From: Dactylosporangium aurantiacum
GTDB taxonomy: Bacteria; Actinomycetota; Actinomycetes; Mycobacteriales; Micromonosporaceae
DNA: 64,000 nt
Direction: 5' to 3'
Assembly: GCF_000716715.1 (NCBI RefSeq)
Contig: NZ_JNYJ01000045.1
Location: 7,293-71,292 of the forward strand
The notes below the pieces were generated by a model. That model saw only the letters and a list, made by a program, of their open reading frames with translations. It was not told the origin of the DNA and searched no databases. This document shows, one piece after another, positions 50,245 to 58,960 of this stretch; within the stretch, counting starts at the first letter, position 1, and each line of letters begins with the position of its first letter. The position numbers and the translations under genes are program-made.

Positions 50245-51233
50245 CCACAGTCCCGGCCCGGCTGTCCGGGATCCGCCTGGCCAGGATGCGGGACCTGACC
50301 CTCGTCCCGGCGATCGTCGTGCTGCTCGTCGTCGGCGCCGTCGTCGACCCGGTGTTCCTGTCCAGCGCCAACATCGTCAACGTCCTGCAGCAGCAGACCG
50401 AGCTGTCGCTGCTGGTCCTCGCCGAGACGGTCATCCTGATCGGCGGCCGGTTCGACCTGTCACTGGAGTCGACCGTCGGGCTCGCCCCGGCGCTGGGCGT
50501 CGCGCTGGTCATCCCCGCCGCCAGCAACGGCCTCGGCACGTCGTGGCCCTCGGCCCTGGCGGTGCCGATCATCCTGCTGGTCGGGCTGCTCGTCGGCGCG
50601 CTCAACGGCCTGCTGATCCTGCGGTTCGGGCTGTCGGCGTTCATCGTGACGCTCGGCATGCTCATCGTGCTGCGGGGCCTGCAGATCGGCATCACCGGCG
50701 GGCAGAACCTGTTCGAGCTGCCGCCGTCGGTGCTGTACCTCGGCAACGCCACGTGGCTCGGGCTGCCGCTGTCGATCTGGCTGTGCGGCCTGCTGTTCGC
50801 CCTCGGCATCGCGGCGCTCGGCTGGTTCCGCCACGGCCGCGCGGTCTACGCCATCGGCGGCAACGTCGACGCGGCCCGCGCCGCCGGCATCCGCAGCGAC
50901 CGGGTCATCTGGATCGTCTTCATGGTCGGCGGGGTCCTCGCCGCCCTGGCGGGCCTGCTGATGACCGGCCGGCTCGGCTCCGTCGCCGCCGCCCAGGGCC
51001 AGGGCATGATCTTCACCGTGTTCGCCGCGGCCGTCATCGGCGGCGTCAGCATGGACGGCGGCAAGGGCACCCTGTTCGGGGCGCTGTGCGGCGTGCTGGT
51101 CCTCGGCCTGATCAACAACATCCTGACCCTGGCGGGTGTCTCCGCCCAGTGGATCCAGGCGGTGTACGGCCTGATCATCCTCGTCGCGCTGATCCTGGCC
51201 CGGGTCACCACCGGCAAGGCGCAGGACTCGTAG
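50241..51233 (+). CDS. sugar ABC transporter permease (RbsC type)
   Basis: 330 residues, about nine or ten helices. Family hallmarks: LVLAETVILIGGRFDLSLES, ALNGLLILRFGLSAFIVTLG, YAIGGNVDAARAAGIRSDRV (coupling region) and VFAAAVIGGVSMDGGKGTLF. GAAGGAG lies 8 nt upstream of ATG 50241. It is the last gene of the dehydratase-transporter operon; a terminator follows 14 nt after the stop. Confidence 0.92.
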   Translation: MTTVPARLSGIRLARMRDLTLVPAIVVLLVVGAVVDPVFLSSANIVNVLQQQTELSLLVLAETVILIGGRFDLSLESTVGLAPALGVALVIPAASNGLGTSWPSALAVPIILLVGLLVGALNGLLILRFGLSAFIVTLGMLIVLRGLQIGITGGQNLFELPPSVLYLGNATWLGLPLSIWLCGLLFALGIAALGWFRHGRAVYAIGGNVDAARAAGIRSDRVIWIVFMVGGVLAALAGLLMTGRLGSVAAAQGQGMIFTVFAAAVIGGVSMDGGKGTLFGALCGVLVLGLINNILTLAGVSAQWIQAVYGLIILVALILARVTTGKAQDS

Positions 51234-51247
51234 CGCCGGCACGGACC

Positions 51248-51289
51248 GGCATGGTGGGCGGTGTCTTGGCGGTCACCGCCCACCATGCC
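51248..51289. terminator. bidirectional terminator after the transporter operon
   Basis: 16-bp perfect stem (51248-51263 with 51274-51289), 10-nt loop, between the permease and the convergent DUF4132 gene. Confidence 0.8.
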
Positions 51290-51316
51290 CCGGCGCGTCG
51301 CCGGGGCGGACGGCCC

Positions 51317-53458
51317 TCAGTCGCCGGCCGCGCGCAGCTCGACCAGCACCTCCGACAAGGCCGCCGGGTCGCAGTCGCCGAACGGGACGTGCCGCGTGCG
51401 CCGCAGGTGGTCGGACCAGGCGTCGTCGACCCACAGCTCGGTGACGCGCTGCGGCGGGCCGCCGGTGGCGGACCAGGTGGTGATGCCCGGTTCCATCTCG
51501 GCCACCAGCGCGAGCCCGCCGGGCAGCCGGTGCCACAGCTGGGTGTGCAGGCGCTGTGCCGTGTCGTGCCCGTTGCCCTGCCAGCCGCGGCGCAGCAGCC
51601 CCAGCACGTGCTCCGCCGGCACCGGCCCGGGACCGGCCAGGCTGGTCGCGGCCCGCTCGGCCCCGGTCAGGACCACGACGGGACGGTGCAGTTGGGGCAG
51701 CGGCGGCAGGATCTCGTAGTCGGTGAACAGCCGGGTCCAGCGGGGCAGGTCGGTGCCCAGCTCGGCCGGGTGCACGACGCCGAGCGGCGCGTCCGGGTCG
51801 ACCGTCGCGGTGCCGTCCTCGACGTCGGCGAACGTGCCGTCCTCGGCGATGCGCAGCGCCCGGACCAGCCGGGCGCCGGGGCCGTACTCGCCCCACAGCA
51901 GCCGCCGGGCGAGCGGCCCGAGGATCGGGTGCGGCAGCACGACCGCCGCCAGGTCCCGCGCCGGGCGGAGCCGGCGGGCGAGCATGTCCCGGTGCAGGCG
52001 CGCGACCTGGGCCGCCGCGGCCGCCCGCAGGTTCTTCCTGAACGTGGCGAACGTGTCGTACGCCGCCGGGTTCGTGTCCTTCGCGCCGGGCTTCGGCGGG
52101 CGGGCCAGCCGCCGCCCGGTGGCATCGACGACGTGCGCGGTGAGGTGCTCGTCGGCGATCACGGCGAAGGTCCGCGGCCCGTAGTCGAGGGTGATGCCCC
52201 GGTCGAGGCCGAGCGTCGGGGCGAGCCGGTCCGCCAGCTGCGTCACGGTCAGCCCGCGGCGCCCGGCGGCCTGGGTGAGGTAGACGGCGGCCCGTTCGTT
52301 CGTCGGCCCGCCCGACATGCCCTCCTCGATGGACAGCAGGTGCCGCAGCGCCGCGTCGGTGCCGGCCGTGGCCAGCACGGCGAGCCCGTCGATGGCCCGC
52401 GCCCACCGGCTGCGGGCGGGCCACGACCGGACCAGCGGGGCGAGCACGTCCATCGTGGCGTCGTCACCGACGTGCGCCTGCGCCAGCACCGCCCACGCGT
52501 GCCCGGCCGGCATGCCGTCGGCCAGCCAGCCCTCCAGCAGCGCCCGCCCGAGCCGGGCCAGGCCGGCGGGGTCGCAGGCGGCGATGAGCTTCTCCGCCTC
52601 CGGTGCCGGCGGCTCGACGAACGGCTGCGCGGCCGCCGACGACTCCACGGTCACCGGCATGCCGCCGTCCGGCGGTGCCGGGTCGCCGGGCGGCGGCTCG
52701 GGTGGCGCGTCCAGCCGCGACCAGGTGAGCGACCCGACGAGCCGCGCCACGTCGTCGGGCGGCATCGTGCCGCCGTCCGCCAGCGTGAGCTGCGGCAGCG
52801 CCCCGGGCCGGGCCCACGCCGGTGTCCTGCCGCCGCGGGCCGGCGGCGGCCCCCACAGGGGCACGTCGACACCGTGCCGGCGGGTGGCCCGCGCCACAGT
52901 CTCGGCGTGCCCGGTCGCGGTCAGGAACCGCAGCGCGTCCTCCGCCTGCTGGCGCGCCCGGCCGGGTCGCCCGGCCGCGGCCGGCGCGAGGGCCAGCGCG
53001 GCGGTCTCGGCGTGCCGGTGCAGCCACAGCCTGGCCCACAACCGGGCCGACCCGAGATGCCGCAGCCATCCGGCGACCAGCACGGCGGGCTCCGGCCCCC
53101 GGAACGGCAGCAGCAGCAGTCCGAGCCGGTCGGCGTCCTCCCCCGCGTCGCGCAGCGCGAGGGGCAGCGCGTCGAGCTCGAACCGGGCGACCGCGACCCG
53201 GTCGACGTCGAGGCGCGCCCGGTGCCGCAGCAGCACCAGCGACTTGCCCAGCAGCGCCCGCGCCGACGGCTCCGGCCCGCGGGCGACGAGCCAGGTCAGC
53301 TGCGCCTGCGTCAGGTCGGACAGGTGGTCGGCGCCGGTCACCGCGGTGACCCAGTCGGGCTGCTCACGGCCGTGCTCCAGCGCCGCGGCCCGCGACCACC
53401 ACCGCTCCCGCTCACCGTCCTGCCACACCATGACGGTGCCCGGTACACCTGCCGCCAT
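51317..53458 (-). CDS. DUF4132-domain protein
   Basis: 713 residues, soluble. The start DGERERWWSRAAALEHGREQ is followed by a long helical-repeat region. The C-terminal DUF4132 domain shows LARPPKPGAKDTNPAAYDTF, VARLHRDMLARRLRPARDLA, LLWGEYG, and ends PPLPQLHRPVVVL...WVDDAWSDHLR. E. coli YehI/MolR are relatives; the function is unknown, and the family is frequently found in accessory DNA. GGGGGAGG lies about 8 nt before the ATG. It diverges from the TPR gene. Confidence 0.8.
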   Translation of the reverse strand: MAAGVPGTVMVWQDGERERWWSRAAALEHGREQPDWVTAVTGADHLSDLTQAQLTWLVARGPEPSARALLGKSLVLLRHRARLDVDRVAVARFELDALPLALRDAGEDADRLGLLLLPFRGPEPAVLVAGWLRHLGSARLWARLWLHRHAETAALALAPAAAGRPGRARQQAEDALRFLTATGHAETVARATRRHGVDVPLWGPPPARGGRTPAWARPGALPQLTLADGGTMPPDDVARLVGSLTWSRLDAPPEPPPGDPAPPDGGMPVTVESSAAAQPFVEPPAPEAEKLIAACDPAGLARLGRALLEGWLADGMPAGHAWAVLAQAHVGDDATMDVLAPLVRSWPARSRWARAIDGLAVLATAGTDAALRHLLSIEEGMSGGPTNERAAVYLTQAAGRRGLTVTQLADRLAPTLGLDRGITLDYGPRTFAVIADEHLTAHVVDATGRRLARPPKPGAKDTNPAAYDTFATFRKNLRAAAAAQVARLHRDMLARRLRPARDLAAVVLPHPILGPLARRLLWGEYGPGARLVRALRIAEDGTFADVEDGTATVDPDAPLGVVHPAELGTDLPRWTRLFTDYEILPPLPQLHRPVVVLTGAERAATSLAGPGPVPAEHVLGLLRRGWQGNGHDTAQRLHTQLWHRLPGGLALVAEMEPGITTWSATGGPPQRVTELWVDDAWSDHLRRTRHVPFGDCDPAALSEVLVELRAAGD

Positions 53459-53550
53459 CGTCGCCGCCTCCCCCGCCGGTCCGCAGCCCGTATCCTGACG
53501 TATCCGCTATGCTCGATATGACGGACCGTCGGGGGACACGGGGGCACGCA

Positions 53551-54429
53551 ATGGTCGACCAGCCGACCGCGGACAGCCTGTATCGGGACAGCGACCGCGG
53601 CATCGCCCTGTACCAGCAGGGCCGCTACCCCGAGGCGGCGGCGCTGCTGGAGCGGACCCTCGCCGCGTCGCGGCGGGTGCTCGGCCCCGACCACATCGAC
53701 ACCATCGCCCGGATCAGCTACCTGGCGATCGTGCTGTGGGGCATGGGCCGGCTCGACGACGCGCTCGCCATCCAGCGCGAGGCGGTCGAGGCGTCCGAGC
53801 GGGTGCTGGGCCGCGAGCACCAGGACACCCTCGCCGCCCGCAACAACCTGGCGATGATCCTGACGGACCTCGGCTCGCCGGCCGAGGCGGCCCGCATCCA
53901 CCGGGATCTGCTCACGACGAAGGAACGGGTCCTCGGCCGCCACCACCCCGACATCCTCAACACCGTGGTCAACCTCGGCGCCTCCTACGGGGCGCTCGGC
54001 AACCACCGCGACGCCCTCACGATCAACACCCGGGCGCTGGCCATGGCCGAGCAGTCCCTCGGCCGGGAACACCCGTCCACCCTGACGATCCGCAACAACG
54101 TGGCGGTGAACACCAGCGAGGTCCACGGTCACGCCCGGGCCGTCCCGCTGCACGAGACGAACCTGACCCTGCGCCGCCGGGTCCACGGCCCGGACCACCC
54201 CGACACCCTGCAGAGCGGCCACAACCTGGGCGTGTGCTACCGCGAGGCCGGCCGCCCCGCGGAGTCGGCCCAGCTGCTGACCGACACGCTGCGCCGGTTC
54301 ACCCGCACCCTCGGCGCCGCCCACCCGAGCACCCTGAAGTGCCGCGACAGCCTCGCGAAGACCTACGACCGCCTGGGCCGCCCCGGCGACGCCGAGACCA
54401 TCCGCGACGGCGGCACCGTCACCCCGTGA
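53551..54429 (+). CDS. kinesin-light-chain-type TPR protein
   Basis: 292 residues, almost entirely 42-residue TPR units of the TPR_10/12 type: ALYQQGRYPEAAALLERTLA, VLGPDHIDTIARISYLAIVL, VLGREHQDTLAARNNLAMIL, SLGREHPSTLTIRNNVAVNT, VHGPDHPDTLQSGHNLGVCY. About six units. Such repeats often accompany STAND NTPases and other conflict proteins in actinobacteria and act as binding scaffolds. ATG 53551 has GGGGG 6 nt upstream; ATG 53509 is possible. The end overlaps the NACHT remnant by 11 nt. Confidence 0.85.
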   Translation: MVDQPTADSLYRDSDRGIALYQQGRYPEAAALLERTLAASRRVLGPDHIDTIARISYLAIVLWGMGRLDDALAIQREAVEASERVLGREHQDTLAARNNLAMILTDLGSPAEAARIHRDLLTTKERVLGRHHPDILNTVVNLGASYGALGNHRDALTINTRALAMAEQSLGREHPSTLTIRNNVAVNTSEVHGHARAVPLHETNLTLRRRVHGPDHPDTLQSGHNLGVCYREAGRPAESAQLLTDTLRRFTRTLGAAHPSTLKCRDSLAKTYDRLGRPGDAETIRDGGTVTP

Positions 54430-55180
54430 CCGCGGGTCTCGGGGCATCGGCTTCGAAGTCTTCCGCCTCACGTCGTGCGCTCAGGGAGGAAGGCAGCATA
54501 TCCGCGTACTCCAGTACCGCAGCGATCCGGACCAACGCGAGGCGGGGCGCGGTCAGATTTACCATTCGCCGCACCAGCCAGGTGATGAACGCTCCGTGAC
54601 AGGCCTCGGCGAGCCGGACCGCACCGATCGGGTCCTCCTCGGCGTACGCCACGAACATCTGGACCAGCCGCAGCCGGGACAGCCACGGACCGCCGAACGT
54701 CTCGCCCGTGGTGAGGAAGGCGTGCTCCTGCCGGACGTACCGAGACCAGCCGACCGGGTCGTACACCTGGCTCTGCGGCACGCAGCGGCCATAGAGCTCC
54801 ATGTCGGCCAGTTCCAGCACGTCGGCGAGGGCAGCGCGGCGGCGGGCGGTCGGCAGCAGCGCCACCGCGAACGGGATCACCTCCATGAGCCTGGTCCGGC
54901 CGGCGGGGTCCGGGGACGCTGCCAACGTGCGTTGCGTGGCCATCAGCCGGTCCCAGCCGTCGGGGTCGACCTGGGCGGCGCAGAACGCCGCGAGGTACTC
55001 GCAGATGGTCTGGTGGATGAAGTTGTACGTCTCACCGGGCCGGCTCTGCGCGAAGATGCCGGTGGCGATCTCCCGGTCGGCCAGGACCACCTCCGCGTCT
55101 GCGGTGTGGGTCAGCTCGGCCGTGATGGCGACGGCACGGTCCCAGGACAGCAGGTTGGTGTGCTGCCGCGGGTCCGTCAT
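54419..55180 (-). pseudogene. C-terminal remnant of a NACHT/STAND-type protein
   Basis: 253 residues from ATG 55180. The segment GETYNFIHQTICEYLAAFCA matches the (F)-I-H-x-T-x-x-E-Y-L-A-A motif after the NTPase module in NACHT proteins, preceded by AVAITAELTHTADAEVVLAD. No P-loop, Walker B or upstream NTPase is present on either strand: the upstream space is taken by the divergent Trypco1 gene 46 nt away. The piece is best read as a truncated relic, though expression of a short helical protein cannot be excluded. Confidence 0.6.
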
Positions 55181-55214
55181 GGCCGCGCGGATAGTGAGTG
55201 GATGCACAGGACGG

Positions 55215-55220
55215 TACGGT
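55215..55220 (+). promoter_or_regulatory. -10 hexamer of the Trypco1-EccC operon
   Basis: TACGGT (TANNNT type) ends 6 nt before ATG 55227, matching the leaderless spacing seen at 130 and 37342. There is no Shine-Dalgarno before the ATG. Confidence 0.35.
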
Positions 55221-55226
55221 GTCGCC

Positions 55227-55592
55227 ATGAGTGAGGCGGCGGTGGCGGATTCGGTTGTGGTGCAGGTGGTCGACGTCGCCGGGGGGCGGGAGATCTCGTG
55301 GGGCGACGGGGCCGTGGAGCGGCTGCGGGACCGGCTGTCGGACGTGCAGGCGGCGGTCGTGGCCGGGGTGCGGGCCGTCGCGGCGAACGTGACGCCGGAC
55401 CTGTCGGGGTGGGAGGTCGCCGAGCTGCAGGCGAAGTTCGGGGTCACGCTCACCGCCGAGGCCGGCGTGGTGGTGTCGCGGGCGACCACCGGGGCGACGT
55501 TCGAGGTGACCGTCACGCTGCGGCGGGCGGCGCACCAGACGGTGGACCCGAGCGGCCCGGGCGACCAGGGCGGCCCGGCCGGTCAGGGCTGA
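55227..55592 (+). CDS. trypsin-co-occurring domain (Trypco1/CU044_2847-type) protein
   Basis: 121 residues, one domain: VVVQVVDVAGGREISWGDGA, RLSDVQAAVVAGVRAVAANV, SGWEVAELQAKFGVTLTAEA, VVVSRATTGATFEVTVTLRR. This all-beta/alpha pattern is the Trypco1 family, known for sitting next to trypsin-like proteases and for use as an adaptor-like module in predicted conflict systems. It is followed directly by a trypsin-like gene (TGATG, 1-nt overlap). It likely recruits or gates the protease. First gene of the five-gene operon. Confidence 0.85.
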   Translation: MSEAAVADSVVVQVVDVAGGREISWGDGAVERLRDRLSDVQAAVVAGVRAVAANVTPDLSGWEVAELQAKFGVTLTAEAGVVVSRATTGATFEVTVTLRRAAHQTVDPSGPGDQGGPAGQG

Positions 55593-56845
55593 TGATCGAC
55601 GGGCGGATCGTCGCCGGGGCGGCGGACCTGGGTAGCGGGTTCTGCCTGACGGACCGGATCGTCGCGACGGCGGCGCACGTGGTGCGGCACCGCGGGCCGC
55701 AGGAGCTGGAGTTCGTCACGGCGGCCGGGGTACGGCTGGCGGTCGAGGCCGTCCACGCGGACCCGGCGATCGACGTGGCGACGCTGCGGGTCGCGGAGTC
55801 GCTGGCGATCGTGCCGGCCTTGACGCACGCGGTGCTGCGCGCCGAGTGGCGGGTGACGGCCCGCCCCCGCGACCACGACGCGCAGCTCACCGGGACGGTG
55901 ACCGCGACCGACCACCTGGTCGTCAACCAGGGCGGGCACGAGATGACGGTGCTGCAGCTGCACGTGGCGCAGGCGCTGCGCGACTACCGCGGGTACTCCG
56001 GCAGCGCGGTCACCGTCGACGGCGCGGTCGTCGGGGTGCTGGTCGAGCAGGTGCCGGAGCGGGTCGCCGCGGGCGATGGCCGGCGCGCCGCGGCGAACGT
56101 GCTGTACGCGGTGCCCGTCGCCCAGGTGGTGCGGCGCTTCCGGCTCGGCGTCGCGGTCGGCCGGGCCGACCGGGGCGACCAGGTGCTGCCCGTGCACCAG
56201 CTGCTGGACACCGCGTACTTCGACCTGGACCAGCTCAAGACGGCGATCCTGGAGGCGGTGGCGGCCGCCGGCGGGCGGTTCCTGGTCTTCGGTGTCGACG
56301 CCGGCGAGCAGGCCGTGGTGGAGAACCTGTGCGCGTGGCTGCGCCAGTACGTGGGTGAGACGGCCCGGCAGCACTGGCTGGACCTGAGCGCCGAGCTGCA
56401 CTCCGTCGACACGGCGGTGCGGGCGGTGACCCGGTACACCGGGGTGCTCGAGGCACGCAACGTGATCTGCCCGGTGGCGGTGCGGGGCGCGCCCGCCGCC
56501 GACGTCGCCGAGCTGGTGCGCCGGGTCCGGGAGGCGTACGGGCGGCCGAAGCGCTGGTGCATGCTGTTCCTGCTGGGGGTGCCGGCGGGCGGGTTCCCGG
56601 ACGGGGTGACGGCGCTGCCCCGGCCGCGGTTCGCGCGCCGCGACGTGGAGCGGTGGGCGGCGCACGTGACGGTGTCGAAGCGCTGGCCGCGCCCCCTCGC
56701 GGCGGCGTGGACGACGCACATCGTCGGTCGCGTCGGCGAGGAGCTCGACGTGCGGTACACGTACGAGGAGCTCGCCGACTGCATCGACCGTGTCCGGCAC
56801 CAGCCGGACGAGCTGCGCGGCTACCTCGAGGACCTGGAGGCCTGA
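55592..56845 (+). CDS. trypsin-like serine protease with extra C-terminal domain
   Basis: 417 residues, no signal peptide, so cytoplasmic. The protease part is residues 1-205, with catalytic His29 (IVATAAHVV), Asp61 (DPAIDVATL) and Ser136 (YRGYSGSAV) all in place. A second part (about 210-417; DTAYFDLDQLKTAILEAVAA, FGVDAGEQAVVENLCAWLRQ, RWCMLFLLGVPAGGFP) looks alpha/beta, like an inactive P-loop or effector-associated domain; no Walker A is present. Within the operon it would be the effector whose activity is switched by the MoxR-VWA-EccC machinery. It overlaps both neighbours by one base. Confidence 0.88.
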   Translation: MIDGRIVAGAADLGSGFCLTDRIVATAAHVVRHRGPQELEFVTAAGVRLAVEAVHADPAIDVATLRVAESLAIVPALTHAVLRAEWRVTARPRDHDAQLTGTVTATDHLVVNQGGHEMTVLQLHVAQALRDYRGYSGSAVTVDGAVVGVLVEQVPERVAAGDGRRAAANVLYAVPVAQVVRRFRLGVAVGRADRGDQVLPVHQLLDTAYFDLDQLKTAILEAVAAAGGRFLVFGVDAGEQAVVENLCAWLRQYVGETARQHWLDLSAELHSVDTAVRAVTRYTGVLEARNVICPVAVRGAPAADVAELVRRVREAYGRPKRWCMLFLLGVPAGGFPDGVTALPRPRFARRDVERWAAHVTVSKRWPRPLAAAWTTHIVGRVGEELDVRYTYEELADCIDRVRHQPDELRGYLEDLEA

Positions 56846-57792
56846 TGCTCACCCGTCACAGCGTCGACACGTCGCTGCGGTACGACCGGCTCGCGCAGCT
56901 GCCGGACCGGCGCGAGATCGAGGTCGCCGGCGAGCCGCCCGCGCCGGACCGGCCGCGCACCCAGGAGCGGACCCGGGAGCCGTACCTCGCCTCCGTGGAG
57001 CTGGAGGAGGCGGTCAACGTCGCGATCGCGCTCGGCCGCCCGCTGCTGCTGCAGGGCGACCCGGGCGCCGGCAAGACCCGCCTGGCGCACGCCGTGTCCT
57101 ACGCGCTGGGGCTGCCGCTGGAGGAGGCGTACGTCAAGTCGACCAGCCGCGGCCAGGACCTGCTGTACACGTACGACGCGGTCCGCCGCCTGTACGACAC
57201 GCAGACCGGCCGCGGTGCCGGGCGCTTCGGCCGGCCGGCCCCGGGCGACGGCGACTACGTGCGGCTCGGCCCGCTCGGCCGGGCGATCGTGCGGGCCGGG
57301 CACGGCCGCCGCTCGATGGTGCTCATCGACGAGATCGACAAGGCCGACATCGACTTCCCCAACGACCTGCTGCGGGAGCTGGACCAGCTGGCGTTCGACG
57401 TGGCCGAGGTGCCCGGCGTGCGGCACGCGGTGCCGGTGGACCGGCCCGACCTGCGGCCGGTGATCGTGGTGACGAACAACGAGGAGAAGGCGCTGCCGGC
57501 GGCGTTCCTGCGCCGCTGCGTGTTCCACCACGTGCGGTTCCCGGCCACCACGGCGGAGCTCGACGCGATCCTCGCCCTGCACGGCATCGGCGACGTCCAG
57601 CTGCGCGAAGAGGCGATCGGGACGCTGCACCGGCTGCGGGGCATGGACCTGGCGAAGAAGCCGGGCCTCAGCGAGCTGCTGGACTGGGTCAGCTACCTGC
57701 AGGCCACCGGTGTGCGGCCCGGCGACGGGCGGCTGCCGTACGCGGGGGTGCTCATCAAGCAGCACGCCGACGCGCTGCGGCTGGAGCGCTGA
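56845..57792 (+). CDS. MoxR-type AAA+ ATPase of the protease operon
   Basis: 315 residues. Walker A GDPGAGKT (71-78), Walker B SMVLIDEIDKAD (157-168), sensor-1 VIVVTNNEEKALP with an Arg-finger-type FLRRC, and a C-terminal lid (RLRGMDLAKKPGLSELLDWV). The subgroup resembles the MoxR proteins that accompany VWA partners in predicted NTP-dependent conflict systems, and differs from the chelatase-like one at 7650. TGATG couples it to the protease; the VWA gene starts 4 nt after its stop. Confidence 0.92.
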   Translation: MLTRHSVDTSLRYDRLAQLPDRREIEVAGEPPAPDRPRTQERTREPYLASVELEEAVNVAIALGRPLLLQGDPGAGKTRLAHAVSYALGLPLEEAYVKSTSRGQDLLYTYDAVRRLYDTQTGRGAGRFGRPAPGDGDYVRLGPLGRAIVRAGHGRRSMVLIDEIDKADIDFPNDLLRELDQLAFDVAEVPGVRHAVPVDRPDLRPVIVVTNNEEKALPAAFLRRCVFHHVRFPATTAELDAILALHGIGDVQLREEAIGTLHRLRGMDLAKKPGLSELLDWVSYLQATGVRPGDGRLPYAGVLIKQHADALRLER

Positions 57793-57796
57793 GCCG

Positions 57797-58960
57797 GTGC
57801 CGCCGTTCGTGTACGCGGTCATCGACCAGCTGCGCCGCCGTGGGCTGCCGCTCGGCGTCGACGACTGCGACGCGCTGCGCCGGGCCCTCGCCGCCGGGTT
57901 CGGCTGGACGTCCGGCGACGCGCTGGCGGAGCTGTGCGTGACGCTGTGGGCGAAGACCGCCGCGGAGGCCGACACGGTCCGGGCCGCGTTCGCCCGGGTC
58001 GACGCTCCCCAGTGGACACTGGCCGCGGCGCCGGCACGGCCGCCGGCCGCCCCGAGTGACCCGGCCGGACCTGCCGGACCCGTGCCGCCGGTCGCGGACG
58101 GCCCGGCGCCCGCGGCGGCCGACCCCGAGCCCGTCCGGCCGCCGGCCGCCGCGCCCGGCCGGGGGCTGCCGGCGGCGCCGCCCGGCACCGGACGCGTCGA
58201 CACCACGCTGGTGCTCACGCCGCAGTACCCGCTGACCGAACGCGAGATCGTCCAGGTGTGGCGGGGGCTGCGCCGCCCGACCCGGCACGGGCCGCCGGTC
58301 GAGCTGGACGTCGAGGAGACCCTGCGCCGCTCGGCGTGGCTCGGCGTGCGGGTGCCGCCGGTGCTCGTCCCGGCCCGCCGCAACACCACGCGGCTGCTGC
58401 TGCTGGTGGACCGGCAGGGGTCGATGGCGCCGTTCCACCGGTACGTCGAGCACGTCGAGCACGCGGTCCGGCGGGCCGGGCGGCTCAGCGCGCTCACCGT
58501 CGCCTACTTCCACAACACCGTCGGGGCGGCCGACGCCGCGCTGCTGGACCGGCTGCCGGACCCGTTCGACCCGGCCGTCGACGCGGTCCTGCCCGACGTC
58601 GAGCCGCTGGACGACGGCACCCTGTACCACGACGCCGCGCTGACCTCGCCGGTGCCGCTGCGCGACGTGCTGGCCGCGGTGACCGCGTCGACCGGCGCCG
58701 CGGTCATCAGCGACGCCGGCGCGGCCCGCGGCGGCCACAGCCCGGCCCGGCTGCTGGACACCGTCGCGTTCGGCAAGGCGCTGCGCCGCGCGGCCGGCGC
58801 CGTCACCTGGCTCAACCCGGTGCCGCCGACGCGGTGGCGGCGCAGCACCGCGGAGCAGGTCGCCCGGCACCTGCCGATGTTCCCGCTGACCCGTGCCGGC
58901 ATGTACCAGGCGGTCGACGTGCTGCGCGGCCGGCCGTTCCCGGTGGCGAGGCCGCTGTGA
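57797..58960 (+). CDS. VWA-domain protein with variant MIDAS
   Basis: 387 residues from GTG 57797. An N-terminal helical domain (PPFVYAVIDQLRRRGLPLGV...WAKTAAEADTVRAAFARVD), a Pro/Ala linker (about 75-130), then the VWA domain. Its MIDAS reads DRQGS (205-209): Asp and second Ser are kept but the first Ser is Gln. RLLLLVDRQGSMAPFHRYVE and LLDTVAFGKALRRAAGAVTW follow. It would bind the MoxR ring and a client. The protein stops soon after the VWA domain, whereas related actinobacterial proteins continue. The next gene begins inside its stop (GTGA). Confidence 0.87.
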   Translation: MPPFVYAVIDQLRRRGLPLGVDDCDALRRALAAGFGWTSGDALAELCVTLWAKTAAEADTVRAAFARVDAPQWTLAAAPARPPAAPSDPAGPAGPVPPVADGPAPAAADPEPVRPPAAAPGRGLPAAPPGTGRVDTTLVLTPQYPLTEREIVQVWRGLRRPTRHGPPVELDVEETLRRSAWLGVRVPPVLVPARRNTTRLLLLVDRQGSMAPFHRYVEHVEHAVRRAGRLSALTVAYFHNTVGAADAALLDRLPDPFDPAVDAVLPDVEPLDDGTLYHDAALTSPVPLRDVLAAVTASTGAAVISDAGAARGGHSPARLLDTVAFGKALRRAAGAVTWLNPVPPTRWRRSTAEQVARHLPMFPLTRAGMYQAVDVLRGRPFPVARPL

